NCBI GenBank assembly: GCA_021785055.1
Contig: JAJYGS010000091.1
Coordinates: 1 to 14,468 of the forward strand
Source: Nitrospirota bacterium
GTDB taxonomy: Bacteria > Nitrospirota > JACRHJ01
DNA length: 14,468 nt
Direction: 5' to 3'
In this document: piece by piece, positions 1 through 6,301 of the stretch
Numbering within the stretch: the stretch's first letter is position 1
Layout of the letters: every line of letters starts with the position of its first letter
Notes under the pieces: generated by a model
Seen by the model: only the letters and a program-made list of their open reading frames with translations
What the model was told of the DNA's origin: nothing
Database searches by the model: none
Position numbers and translations under genes: made by a program

Positions 1-1
1 C

Positions 2-184
2 GTCCTGGGCAGGCACCTGCACTCTATGGTCCCGTGGAAGGACTCGGTACTGAAGCTGATAGACGCGGGTTACGACAATTTCATCGAGGCCGGGCCGGGG
101 AGCGCGCTGACAAGGATGGTGAGGTGGATCGACAGGAACGTCAGGGCCGCCTCCGCACAGGACATCATGCCGACGAGGGTTTAA
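2..184 (+). CDS. fabD: Malonyl-CoA:ACP transacylase, C-terminal end (partial)
   Basis: Open frame from the left edge to TAA at 182-184, giving the last 60 residues of a protein whose start lies outside the window. The segment with VPWKDSV, then DAGYDNFIEAGPGSAL and a final basic helix matches the end of FabD, where the GPG turn before the last helix is characteristic. FabD moves the malonyl group from CoA to acyl carrier protein to start fatty acid elongation in the cytoplasm. fabG begins 4 nt after the stop, the classical fabD-fabG order, which supports both calls. The catalytic GxSxG serine and the partner His are outside the window, so activity cannot be judged. Confidence 0.87.
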   Translation, partial: VLGRHLHSMVPWKDSVLKLIDAGYDNFIEAGPGSALTRMVRWIDRNVRAASAQDIMPTRV

Positions 185-188
185 ACAC

Positions 189-932
189 ATGGGAATCTTG
201 AGCGGCATGGCAGCCGTCGTTACAGGCGGCACGAAGGGCATAGGACGCGAGACAGCGTTGACTTTCTTGCGAGAGGGAGCCTCTGTGGCCGCTATTTATC
301 ACGGCGACGACAGCTCCGCCGGGGCGTTCCTTTCCGAGGCGCAGGAAGCCGGGAAGGCGATTGTCATAAAGGCGGACGTATCCGACTCGGCGGAGGTTAA
401 CCGGGCCTTCGAGCGGGTGAAGGCGGAGATTGGCGCGCCGCTTGTCCTCGTGAACTGCGCCGGGGTTATAAAGGACGGCTTTATGATGCTCATGCGCGAG
501 GAGGACTGGGACAGGGTAATCGCGGTGAACTTAAAGGGGACGTTCAACTGCTGCAAGGCCGCCTGCCGGGGCATGATAGGGGCGAAGAAGGGCAGGATAA
601 TAAACATGGCCTCGCCATCCGCCATAACGGGCAGGGCCGGCCAGACGAACTACTCCGCGTCCAAGGGCGGCGTAATCTCCATGACGAAGTCCCTGGCGAG
701 GGAACTCGCCCCCTTCGGAGTAACCGTAAACGCCATCGCCCCCGGAGTTATTCATACGGAGATGACCGATACCCTGCCGGAGAAAATAAAGGGCGAGCTT
801 TTAACGCATATCCCGCTTGCAAAGTTCGGCTCCCCGGAAGACATTGCCAAAGCGGCGCTCTTCCTCGCCTCGGATGACGCCGCCTACATAACCGGCCAGA
901 CCATCTCCGTTGACGGCGGGATAGCGATATAA
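189..932 (+). CDS. fabG: 3-oxoacyl-ACP reductase (SDR family)
   Basis: A 247-residue short-chain dehydrogenase/reductase of normal FabG length. It reduces 3-oxoacyl-ACP to 3-hydroxyacyl-ACP with NADPH in fatty acid elongation. Visible signatures: nucleotide-binding TGGTKGIG (12-19), NCAG (89-92), and the catalytic tetrad N114, S142, Y155 and K159 in the YSASK motif. It ends in the typical ITGQTISVDGG segment (235-244). The ATG at 189 is preceded by GAGGG about 8 nt upstream, inside the end of fabD, so the two genes are probably translationally coupled. No acpP or fabF follows, although these commonly come next. FabG-like reductases also serve polyhydroxyalkanoate or other ketone-reducing pathways, but the fabD neighbour favours fatty acid synthesis. 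Confidence 0.9.
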   Translation: MGILSGMAAVVTGGTKGIGRETALTFLREGASVAAIYHGDDSSAGAFLSEAQEAGKAIVIKADVSDSAEVNRAFERVKAEIGAPLVLVNCAGVIKDGFMMLMREEDWDRVIAVNLKGTFNCCKAACRGMIGAKKGRIINMASPSAITGRAGQTNYSASKGGVISMTKSLARELAPFGVTVNAIAPGVIHTEMTDTLPEKIKGELLTHIPLAKFGSPEDIAKAALFLASDDAAYITGQTISVDGGIAI

Positions 933-944
933 CGCCCCCCCTGT

Positions 945-970
945 CACCCTCTTATCTTAAGAGAGGGGTG
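945..970. repeat. Imperfect palindrome after fabG
   Basis: CACCCTCT (945-952) faces AGAGGGGTG-like sequence (962-970) around a short AT-rich loop. Two registers are possible: CTCTTA 949-954 with TAAGAG 958-963, or CCCTCT 947-952 with AGAGGG 962-967. It starts 12 nt after the fabG stop and could end or stabilise the fab transcript, but no T-run follows, so it is not a convincing intrinsic terminator. Confidence 0.5.
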
Positions 971-986
971 AAGGAGAAAAACCTGG

Positions 987-1011
987 ATTCCCGATAGAGA
1001 CATTCGGGAAT
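987..1011. repeat. REP-like palindrome
   Basis: Perfect 8-bp inverted repeat: ATTCCCGA (987-994) and TCGGGAAT (1004-1011) with a 9-nt loop. Short intergenic palindromes built on ATTCCCG/CGGGAAT are a familiar type of dispersed bacterial repeat. Only one copy is present here, so multiplicity in the genome is inferred. Confidence 0.5.
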
Positions 1012-1327
1012 GACGACATGAACGCCCGCGCCCTTGAAAGACACTGGGCCCCCTGTTTAACGGCGTCCGGTGGAGACGACATGAACACCCCGCCCGCCCT
1101 GCATTGCATCGGCGCAATTCATTTGCGCCCGGCATATAATCCCTCTCCCTGTCGTTTCCGGAGCCATTCCGTCGGCCCTCTTGAAAATGAAAACCAATGA
1201 AAAAATAGAGGTGTGTCCCTAATTTTGGTTTTCGGGAATTTCCGGGCGTTTTACGGGGCTTTTTTATGGGGCAGGGGCGGTTTTCGGGGTGTTGCTGAGG
1301 AGGGTCCGGGAAGCCTGTTTTTGACGC
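1012..1327. other. Gene-free spacer with direct repeat and small hairpin
   Basis: No convincing gene. A 16-nt direct repeat, GACGACATGAACNCCC, occurs at 1012-1027 and 1075-1090 (63 nt apart, one variable base). A perfect stem GGCGCAA/TTGCGCC with a 5-nt loop lies at 1111-1129. A 60-codon open frame starts at 1018 but lacks a ribosome binding site and any family resemblance, and its two ATGs fall inside the direct repeat, so it is not called. The part from 1201 to 1327 shows no recognisable element before the promoter. Confidence 0.5.
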
Positions 1328-1356
1328 TTGACAATGGTATATAGATACGATATTCT
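1328..1356 (+). promoter_or_regulatory. Sigma70-type promoter of the formate dehydrogenase cluster
   Basis: TTGACA (1328-1333, perfect -35), a 17-nt spacer and TATTCT (1351-1356, 4/6 match to the -10). Transcription would start near 1363, about 12 nt before the first paired bases of the riboswitch. The promoter ahead of the second riboswitch has the same GCTTGAC -35 context and the same spacer length. Confidence 0.65.
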
Positions 1357-1374
1357 GCAATTCTGGGAAACAAT

Positions 1375-1475
1375 CTCCGAAGCCCGCGCTTCCTAAAGCC
1401 ATTCGCACGGCCACGGGCGCTGGCCGACAGGGTCATGCCCGAAAGCGCATGGTCTCCCGCTTTCTTGGAAAGGAG
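1375..1475 (+). promoter_or_regulatory. Moco/Tuco-type riboswitch aptamer, compact form
   Basis: This 101-nt RNA shares core blocks with the element at 12008-12141: CTCCGA at the 5' end, CGCACGG, GCCGACAGGGTC (1423-1434), CCCGAAAG, CTCCCGC and TTGGAAAGGAG at the 3' end. The closing stem is CTCC 1375-1378 with GGAG 1472-1475, followed by GAAGC 1379-1383 with GCTTTC 1459-1464 (one bulge). GGCCA 1409-1413 pairs with TGGCC 1421-1425. A hairpin CATGC 1434-1438 / GCATG 1447-1451 carries a GAAA loop. Three pairs of that stem differ from the second copy with both bases changed together. These features and the molybdoenzyme context fit the Moco RNA motif. It lacks an internal hairpin present in the other copy, which may point to tungsten-cofactor sensing. 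Confidence 0.85.
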
Positions 1476-1489
1476 TGTTCCGCGCGGCG

Positions 1490-1530
1490 CCGATACCCGT
1501 GTCTCCAAGTCCAGGTATTTCGGTTTTTTT
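1490..1530 (+). terminator. Terminator-like hairpin of the riboswitch expression platform
   Basis: CCGA 1490-1493 pairs with TCGG 1520-1523 and TACC 1494-1497 with GGTA 1514-1517 (two-base bulge at 1518-1519). Seven T residues follow at 1524-1530. CTTGGA (1464-1469), in the 3' strand of the aptamer, can instead pair with TCCAAG (1504-1509) in the hairpin loop, which is topologically incompatible with the hairpin. Ligand binding, by holding the aptamer's 3' strand, would then favour termination. The switching direction is inference. Confidence 0.55.
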
Positions 1531-1640
1531 AAAATTTTATAAATACTTACATCAAGTCATGTTGACAAGCAGGGGATGCGCTTAAAGCCGTTTTGGCCGT
1601 CCCGCCGTTGTAATATTTTTCCTTAATAAAGGGGAGATTG

Positions 1641-4352
1641 ATGGCTGAAATAAATATCACGATAAACGGTGAAAAGGTCGTTGCCGAAGAGGGCCAGACC
1701 ATAGTCGAAGCGGCAAAAAAGGCAGGGTATTACATCCCCACGCTATGCCACATGGACGGTCTGAAACCCCTTGGGGTTTGCAGGATTTGCGTGGTGAAAA
1801 TCGACCGCGCCTCAGGTCTTATTCCGGCCTGTAATACTATGATTTATAAAGGAATACGGGTGATAACGGAAGACGACGAGATACTCGACGCGAGGCGGAG
1901 CGTCCTGAGGCTTATCCTGTCCAACCACCCCAATAACTGCATGATCTGCGAGAAAAACGGCAGGTGCGAGCTTGAAACGCTTGCCCATAAATACCTCCCG
2001 CCAGGCGAAATAACCTCCGACTGGGGCCGCGCGAAGAATAATTACCCAATCGAGGACAACAACCCGCTTATCGAGTGGGACAGAAATAAATGCATCATGT
2101 GCAGCCGCTGCGTGCGCACCTGCAACGAAATAGTCGTCCGGGGCGCCATAGGCTGCGATTCCGTAAAGGGTTTTACGGCAATCGCAGACGTCCCCAAGGA
2201 CAAGGACAGCACGCTTGCGGACTGCGAGCTTTGCGGCCAGTGCATAGCGGCCTGTCCGACCGGCGCCCTCATGGGGAAGCGGGAGAAGCTCTGCGGCAGG
2301 AGCTGGGACCTTAAAAAAGTCCGCACGACATGCCCGTACTGTGGCACCGGTTGCAACATAGACCTGTATGTTAACCCGAAGACCAACAGGGTTGTAAAGG
2401 CCGAAGGTTCAAAGGAAGGGCCTGTAAACTGGGGCCGCACATGCGTCAAGGGCCGTTTCGGATATGAATTTGTCCACAGCACGGAGCGTATAACCACGCC
2501 GCTTATAAAAAAGGACGGCGAGTTCGTCCCGGCGACATGGGACGAGGCGTACGACCTTATCGCCGGTAACTTCAAGGAGATAAAGGAAAAATACGGTCCG
2601 GACAGCCTTGGCGTATTCGCCTGCTCGCGCTCCGTGAACGAGGACAACTACCTGCTCACGAAGCTCGCGCGCGCAGTATTCGGAGATAATAACGTAGACA
2701 ACTGCGCGCGGGTATGTCATGCGCCGTCCGTAGCCGGGCTTTCGGCTGTATTCGGGACGGGCGCGGCTACCAACTCCTTCGACCAGGTTTACGGCGGCGA
2801 CGTGCTCTTCGTTACAGGCTCCAATACCACCGAGGCCCATCCGATTATAGGCATGAACATAAAGCGGGCCGTGAAAAGCGGCGCGAAGCTCATAGTCGCC
2901 GACCCGCGCAGGATAGAGCTCGTGAAGAATGCGGATTATTTCCTGCCGCTTCGCCCTGGCACGAACGTCGCGCTCTTCTCCGGCCTGATGAACGCCATAA
3001 TCAAGGAAGACCTGCACGACAAAGAGTTTATCGAGAGGCGCACGAAGGGCTTCGAGGCGTTCGCAAAGAACCTCGAAAAATTCACCCCGGAGTATACCGC
3101 CCGGATAACCGGCGTTTCGCCGTCCGTTATCGTTGAGGCCGCCCGCATGATGGGGAAGGCGAAGAACCTGATGATATATTACAGCCTCGGCATCACGGAA
3201 CACGCCTGGGGCACGCAGGGCGTTATGAGCCTGGGGCATCTGGCGCTTCTTACCGGGAGCGTCGGGCGTCCATCGACAGGCGTGAACGTCCTCAGAGGTC
3301 AGAACAACGTCCAGGGCGCATGCGACATGGGCGCACTGCCGGACATATTCATCGGATACCAGAAGGTGGCGGACCCGGCTGTCAGGGAAAAGTTCGGGAA
3401 GGCCTGGGGCGCGAAAATGCCGGAGACGGTTGGCCTGCGATCGACGGATATGCTCGACATGATGGCCGACAAGCGGATACGCGGATTCTACATACTGGGC
3501 GAGGACCCGGCGCATACCGACCCGGACATCTCGCACATCAGAAAGAACCTGGGAGCGCTCGATTTCCTCGTCGTGCAGGAGATGTTCATGACCGAGACGG
3601 CGAAGTTTGCCCATGTGGTCCTGCCGGCGTCGTCGTTCGCCGAGCAGAACGGGACGTATGCAAACGGCGAGCGGCGCATACAGCTTGTAAACCAGGCCGT
3701 CCCGCCTATCTCCGGGAAGGAGAACTGGCAGGTAATCTGCGAGGTCATGGAGCGGATGGGCTATAACGGCCCGAAATACTCGCATGCCTCCGAAATATTC
3801 GACGAGATGACGAAGGTCGCCGAGCACTTTATCGGCGGTTGCACATGGGAGGGCCTCAGGGAGAAGGGAATACAGTGGCCGTGTCCGCCCGGCTCAAAGG
3901 GCACGGAAACCATGTATACCGAGAGGTTCTCGCCGCACCCGGACGGTCTGGGGATATTCACGCCGATAGACTTCAGGGAACCGTCCGAGTGGCCGGATTC
4001 CGAATACGAGTTTATCCTGAGCACCGGGCGAAGGCGGGAGCATTACAACAACGGCTCCATGACCAGGCGCACCGGGATATACAAGGTGTGGGACCACGAG
4101 ACCGTCGAGATGCATCCGTACGACGCGTCGCGCCTGAATATCATCGACGGGGAGAAAGTCAAGGTTGTATCCCGCCGCGGAGAGGTGTCTGTCAAGGCGG
4201 CGGTAACGGACAAGTCCCCGATTGGCACGGTCTGGATGTCTTTCCATTACCAGGACGCGCTTACGAACCTTGTAACCAACGGCACGTACGACTCCGTAGT
4301 AAAGTGCCCGGAGTACAAGGTCTGCGCCGTCCGCGTGGAGAAGCTTGGCTAA
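1641..4352 (+). CDS. fdhA: Formate dehydrogenase, catalytic alpha subunit (Cys type, cytoplasmic)
   Basis: A 903-residue molybdo/tungsto-bisPGD enzyme oxidising formate to CO2, or the reverse. Domains in order: NuoG-type [2Fe-2S] (C36, C47, C50, C64); His-Cys3 [4Fe-4S] (H96, C100, C103, C109); two ferredoxin clusters (C151-C161 and C195-C205); the molybdopterin domain's [4Fe-4S] (C231, C234, C238, C268) with K270; the active site RVCHAPSVAG with C359-H360; the cofactor-binding DPR at 421-423; and a C-terminal dinucleotide-binding domain from about residue 773. Codon 2715-2717 is TGT, so the active residue is Cys, not selenocysteine. There is no Tat signal. ATG 1641 is preferred to TTG 1638 because GGGGAG (1631-1636) would leave only one base before the TTG. 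The long Fe-S N-terminus is typical of NAD(P)- or ferredoxin-linked soluble enzymes. Control is probably by the upstream riboswitch. Confidence 0.92.
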   Translation: MAEINITINGEKVVAEEGQTIVEAAKKAGYYIPTLCHMDGLKPLGVCRICVVKIDRASGLIPACNTMIYKGIRVITEDDEILDARRSVLRLILSNHPNNCMICEKNGRCELETLAHKYLPPGEITSDWGRAKNNYPIEDNNPLIEWDRNKCIMCSRCVRTCNEIVVRGAIGCDSVKGFTAIADVPKDKDSTLADCELCGQCIAACPTGALMGKREKLCGRSWDLKKVRTTCPYCGTGCNIDLYVNPKTNRVVKAEGSKEGPVNWGRTCVKGRFGYEFVHSTERITTPLIKKDGEFVPATWDEAYDLIAGNFKEIKEKYGPDSLGVFACSRSVNEDNYLLTKLARAVFGDNNVDNCARVCHAPSVAGLSAVFGTGAATNSFDQVYGGDVLFVTGSNTTEAHPIIGMNIKRAVKSGAKLIVADPRRIELVKNADYFLPLRPGTNVALFSGLMNAIIKEDLHDKEFIERRTKGFEAFAKNLEKFTPEYTARITGVSPSVIVEAARMMGKAKNLMIYYSLGITEHAWGTQGVMSLGHLALLTGSVGRPSTGVNVLRGQNNVQGACDMGALPDIFIGYQKVADPAVREKFGKAWGAKMPETVGLRSTDMLDMMADKRIRGFYILGEDPAHTDPDISHIRKNLGALDFLVVQEMFMTETAKFAHVVLPASSFAEQNGTYANGERRIQLVNQAVPPISGKENWQVICEVMERMGYNGPKYSHASEIFDEMTKVAEHFIGGCTWEGLREKGIQWPCPPGSKGTETMYTERFSPHPDGLGIFTPIDFREPSEWPDSEYEFILSTGRRREHYNNGSMTRRTGIYKVWDHETVEMHPYDASRLNIIDGEKVKVVSRRGEVSVKAAVTDKSPIGTVWMSFHYQDALTNLVTNGTYDSVVKCPEYKVCAVRVEKLG

Positions 4353-4388
4353 GGTTTTCTGCACGGATTTTTCAAGGAGTTGCCGATT

Positions 4389-6290
4389 ATGACCGTTTTT
4401 TCTACATGGGGGACAGACGGCTCGTCCGGCGCCGGCGCGCCACTCTCGTTTCCTCAGGACCTGCCCATCCGGGCGCTTATGGGCTGGAGCGGGCTTATTA
4501 TCTCCGACGATTCCGTCGATATTGTGGACATGACGCGCGAATACGCCTCACGCGCAAGAGCGGAGTCATGTGGCCAGTGCTTCCCGTGCCGCATGGGCAC
4601 TGAGGAGATGGCGGAGATAATGGAGCGTATCTGCGACGGGCGCGGGGTCATGGAGGATATCGACAGGCTGGAGGCGGTCGCGGGATATGTCCACGAGTCC
4701 TCCCGCTGCGACATCGGCCTTACGTCTCCGCACCCTATACTTGACGCTATTTACAGTTTCCGCGACAGGTTCGTGGAAGTAATCCGCGAGGCGAAACCGG
4801 TGCCGCGCGGGGAATACGTATGTCAGGTGACGGCGCCTTGCATAAGCGCATGTCCCACCCGCGTGGATATCCCCGGATATGTCGAAAAAATCAGGATGAG
4901 ACACTGGGACGAGGCCATAAAGATTGTGCGCGATACCTGCTGCATGCCCGGCACCATAGGCCGGGTCTGCGTCAAGGACTGCGAGTTCAAGTGCAAACGC
5001 GGGGCAATCGACGAACCGATTGCCATAAGGCACTTAAAGAGGGTCGCCGCGGACATGGAGCTTGCGGCGGGCGGGGCATCCATCCCCGAAAGGCCCTCAA
5101 GGGATGAAAAAGTGGCCATTGTAGGAGCCGGCCCCGCGGGGCTCTCCTGCGCGTATTATCTCGGCCTGAAGGGATACCGCTCCACTATCTTCGAGGCACT
5201 GCCGGAACCTGGCGGCATGGCCGCCGTCGGCATACCTGATTACCGCCTTCCGCGCGACATCCTGCGCGGAGAGGCCGCGAGGGTCGAGGCCGTGGGCGCC
5301 GAGATACGCTATAGCGTCAAGGTGGGCGAAGACATAACGATTCCGCAGATGCTCGAGCAGGGCTACAGGGCGGTCTTCATAGCGGCCGGCGCGCCCAATT
5401 CCTCCGCGATGGGCTGCGAGGGAGAGGACGCCGGTTACAGGGGCTATATGCCGGGGGTGGAGTTCCTCAGAAAGGTGGCGTTCGGCGAGAAGCCGCTTTC
5501 CGGCAGGAAGATACTGGTCATCGGTGGAGGCAACGTCGCCATGGACTGCGTCCGTTCGGCCCGACGGCTCGGCTTTACTGATGTGAACCTGCTCTACCGC
5601 CGCACGGAGAAGGAGATGCCCGCAGACCCCTTCGAGATAGCCGATTCCAAGGACGAAGGGGTAAAATTCCACACGCTCGTCGCGCCCGTAAAAATCCACG
5701 CGAGCGGCGGGCGCGTAACGGCCCTCGAATGCGTCAGGATGATCCTCGGCAGGCCGGACGCGTCCGGCAGAAGGAAGCCGATCCCGGAAGAGAAATCGAA
5801 TTTTCTGATAGACTGCGACGCCATCGTGCCCGCCATCGGCCAGTCCTGCGAGGTGGACCGGTTCGTTCCGGAGGGCGCCGGCATCAACAAAAACCGCACG
5901 CTTGCGGTCGATCCCATTACCATGCGCTCCGGCGTGCCGTATATCTTCGGCGGCGGCGACTGCGTAACCGGCCCGAGCACCCTTGTCGCGGCGCTGGCGG
6001 CAGGACGGCGCGCGGCCCGTTCCATAATGGATTATCTTGAGACGGGCAACAGCGCGCCCCGCCCGGAAGACTGGCTCGACAAGGTCGTTTCATCCCTGAG
6101 CAGGCCGGGCCATTCGGACGACGCGCCGTTCGCCGTACTTACGCACAGGCATCACCCGCCCATGACCGACCCGGAGACGCGAATCCACAGCTTTGACGAG
6201 GTGGAAGGCTGCCTCTCGCCGGCTGAGGCTGGGCAGGAGGCGGGCCGATGCCTTCGCTGTTACCGCATAGCCGTTGCGGCTCTTAGATAG
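4389..6290 (+). CDS. NuoF-type Fe-S module fused to a GltD-like NAD(P)H/FAD oxidoreductase
   Basis: A 633-residue probable electron-transfer partner of the formate dehydrogenase. Residues about 30-135 match the C-terminal Fe-S part of NuoF/HydB (ESCGQCFPCRMGT; C61, C64, C67, C107), but the NuoF FMN/NADH-binding domain is absent. Residues about 140-625 are GltD-like: Cys-rich N-terminus (C145, C151, C155, C194, C198, C202), FAD motif GAGPAG (246-251), NAD(P) motif GGGNVA (379-384), AIGQ (482-485), second FAD motif GGGDCVTGPS (521-530), and a terminal CLRC (621-624). It should carry FAD and several [4Fe-4S] clusters and exchange electrons with NAD(P)H. ATG 4389 is chosen over TTG 4380 because AAGGAG (4374-4379) sits 9 nt ahead. 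It begins 36 nt after fdhA. It resembles SfrB of Geobacter (an NADPH oxidoreductase) as far as I recall. Confidence 0.85.
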   Translation: MTVFSTWGTDGSSGAGAPLSFPQDLPIRALMGWSGLIISDDSVDIVDMTREYASRARAESCGQCFPCRMGTEEMAEIMERICDGRGVMEDIDRLEAVAGYVHESSRCDIGLTSPHPILDAIYSFRDRFVEVIREAKPVPRGEYVCQVTAPCISACPTRVDIPGYVEKIRMRHWDEAIKIVRDTCCMPGTIGRVCVKDCEFKCKRGAIDEPIAIRHLKRVAADMELAAGGASIPERPSRDEKVAIVGAGPAGLSCAYYLGLKGYRSTIFEALPEPGGMAAVGIPDYRLPRDILRGEAARVEAVGAEIRYSVKVGEDITIPQMLEQGYRAVFIAAGAPNSSAMGCEGEDAGYRGYMPGVEFLRKVAFGEKPLSGRKILVIGGGNVAMDCVRSARRLGFTDVNLLYRRTEKEMPADPFEIADSKDEGVKFHTLVAPVKIHASGGRVTALECVRMILGRPDASGRRKPIPEEKSNFLIDCDAIVPAIGQSCEVDRFVPEGAGINKNRTLAVDPITMRSGVPYIFGGGDCVTGPSTLVAALAAGRRAARSIMDYLETGNSAPRPEDWLDKVVSSLSRPGHSDDAPFAVLTHRHHPPMTDPETRIHSFDEVEGCLSPAEAGQEAGRCLRCYRIAVAALR

Positions 6291-6301
6291 ACGGAGGATA
6301 G

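Noticed and set aside
1018..1200. 60-codon open frame on the plus strand between fabG and the riboswitch
   Set aside because: No ribosome binding site, no recognisable family, low-complexity composition, and both candidate ATGs lie inside a direct repeat.
1195..1225. Sequence AGGTGTGTCCCTAATTTT resembling remnants seen next to REP-associated transposases
   Set aside because: Only a short, imperfect similarity from memory; no transposase fragment or paired end is present in the window.
1562..1616. TTGACA at 1562-1567 as a second promoter downstream of the riboswitch
   Set aside because: No acceptable -10 at 16-18 nt spacing; CTTAAA is too close and TAATAT too far.
1638..1640. TTG as the start of the formate dehydrogenase alpha subunit
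   Set aside because: It lies one base after GGGGAG, too close; ATG 1641 is better placed and gives a normal N-terminus.
2409..3827. Long minus-strand open frame (472 codons) opposite fdhA
   Set aside because: Antisense frame in GC-rich coding DNA with no domain signature; the plus-strand gene explains the openness.
4380..4382. TTG start for the NuoF/GltD fusion
   Set aside because: It directly abuts AAGGAG, leaving no spacing; ATG 4389 is 9 nt away.
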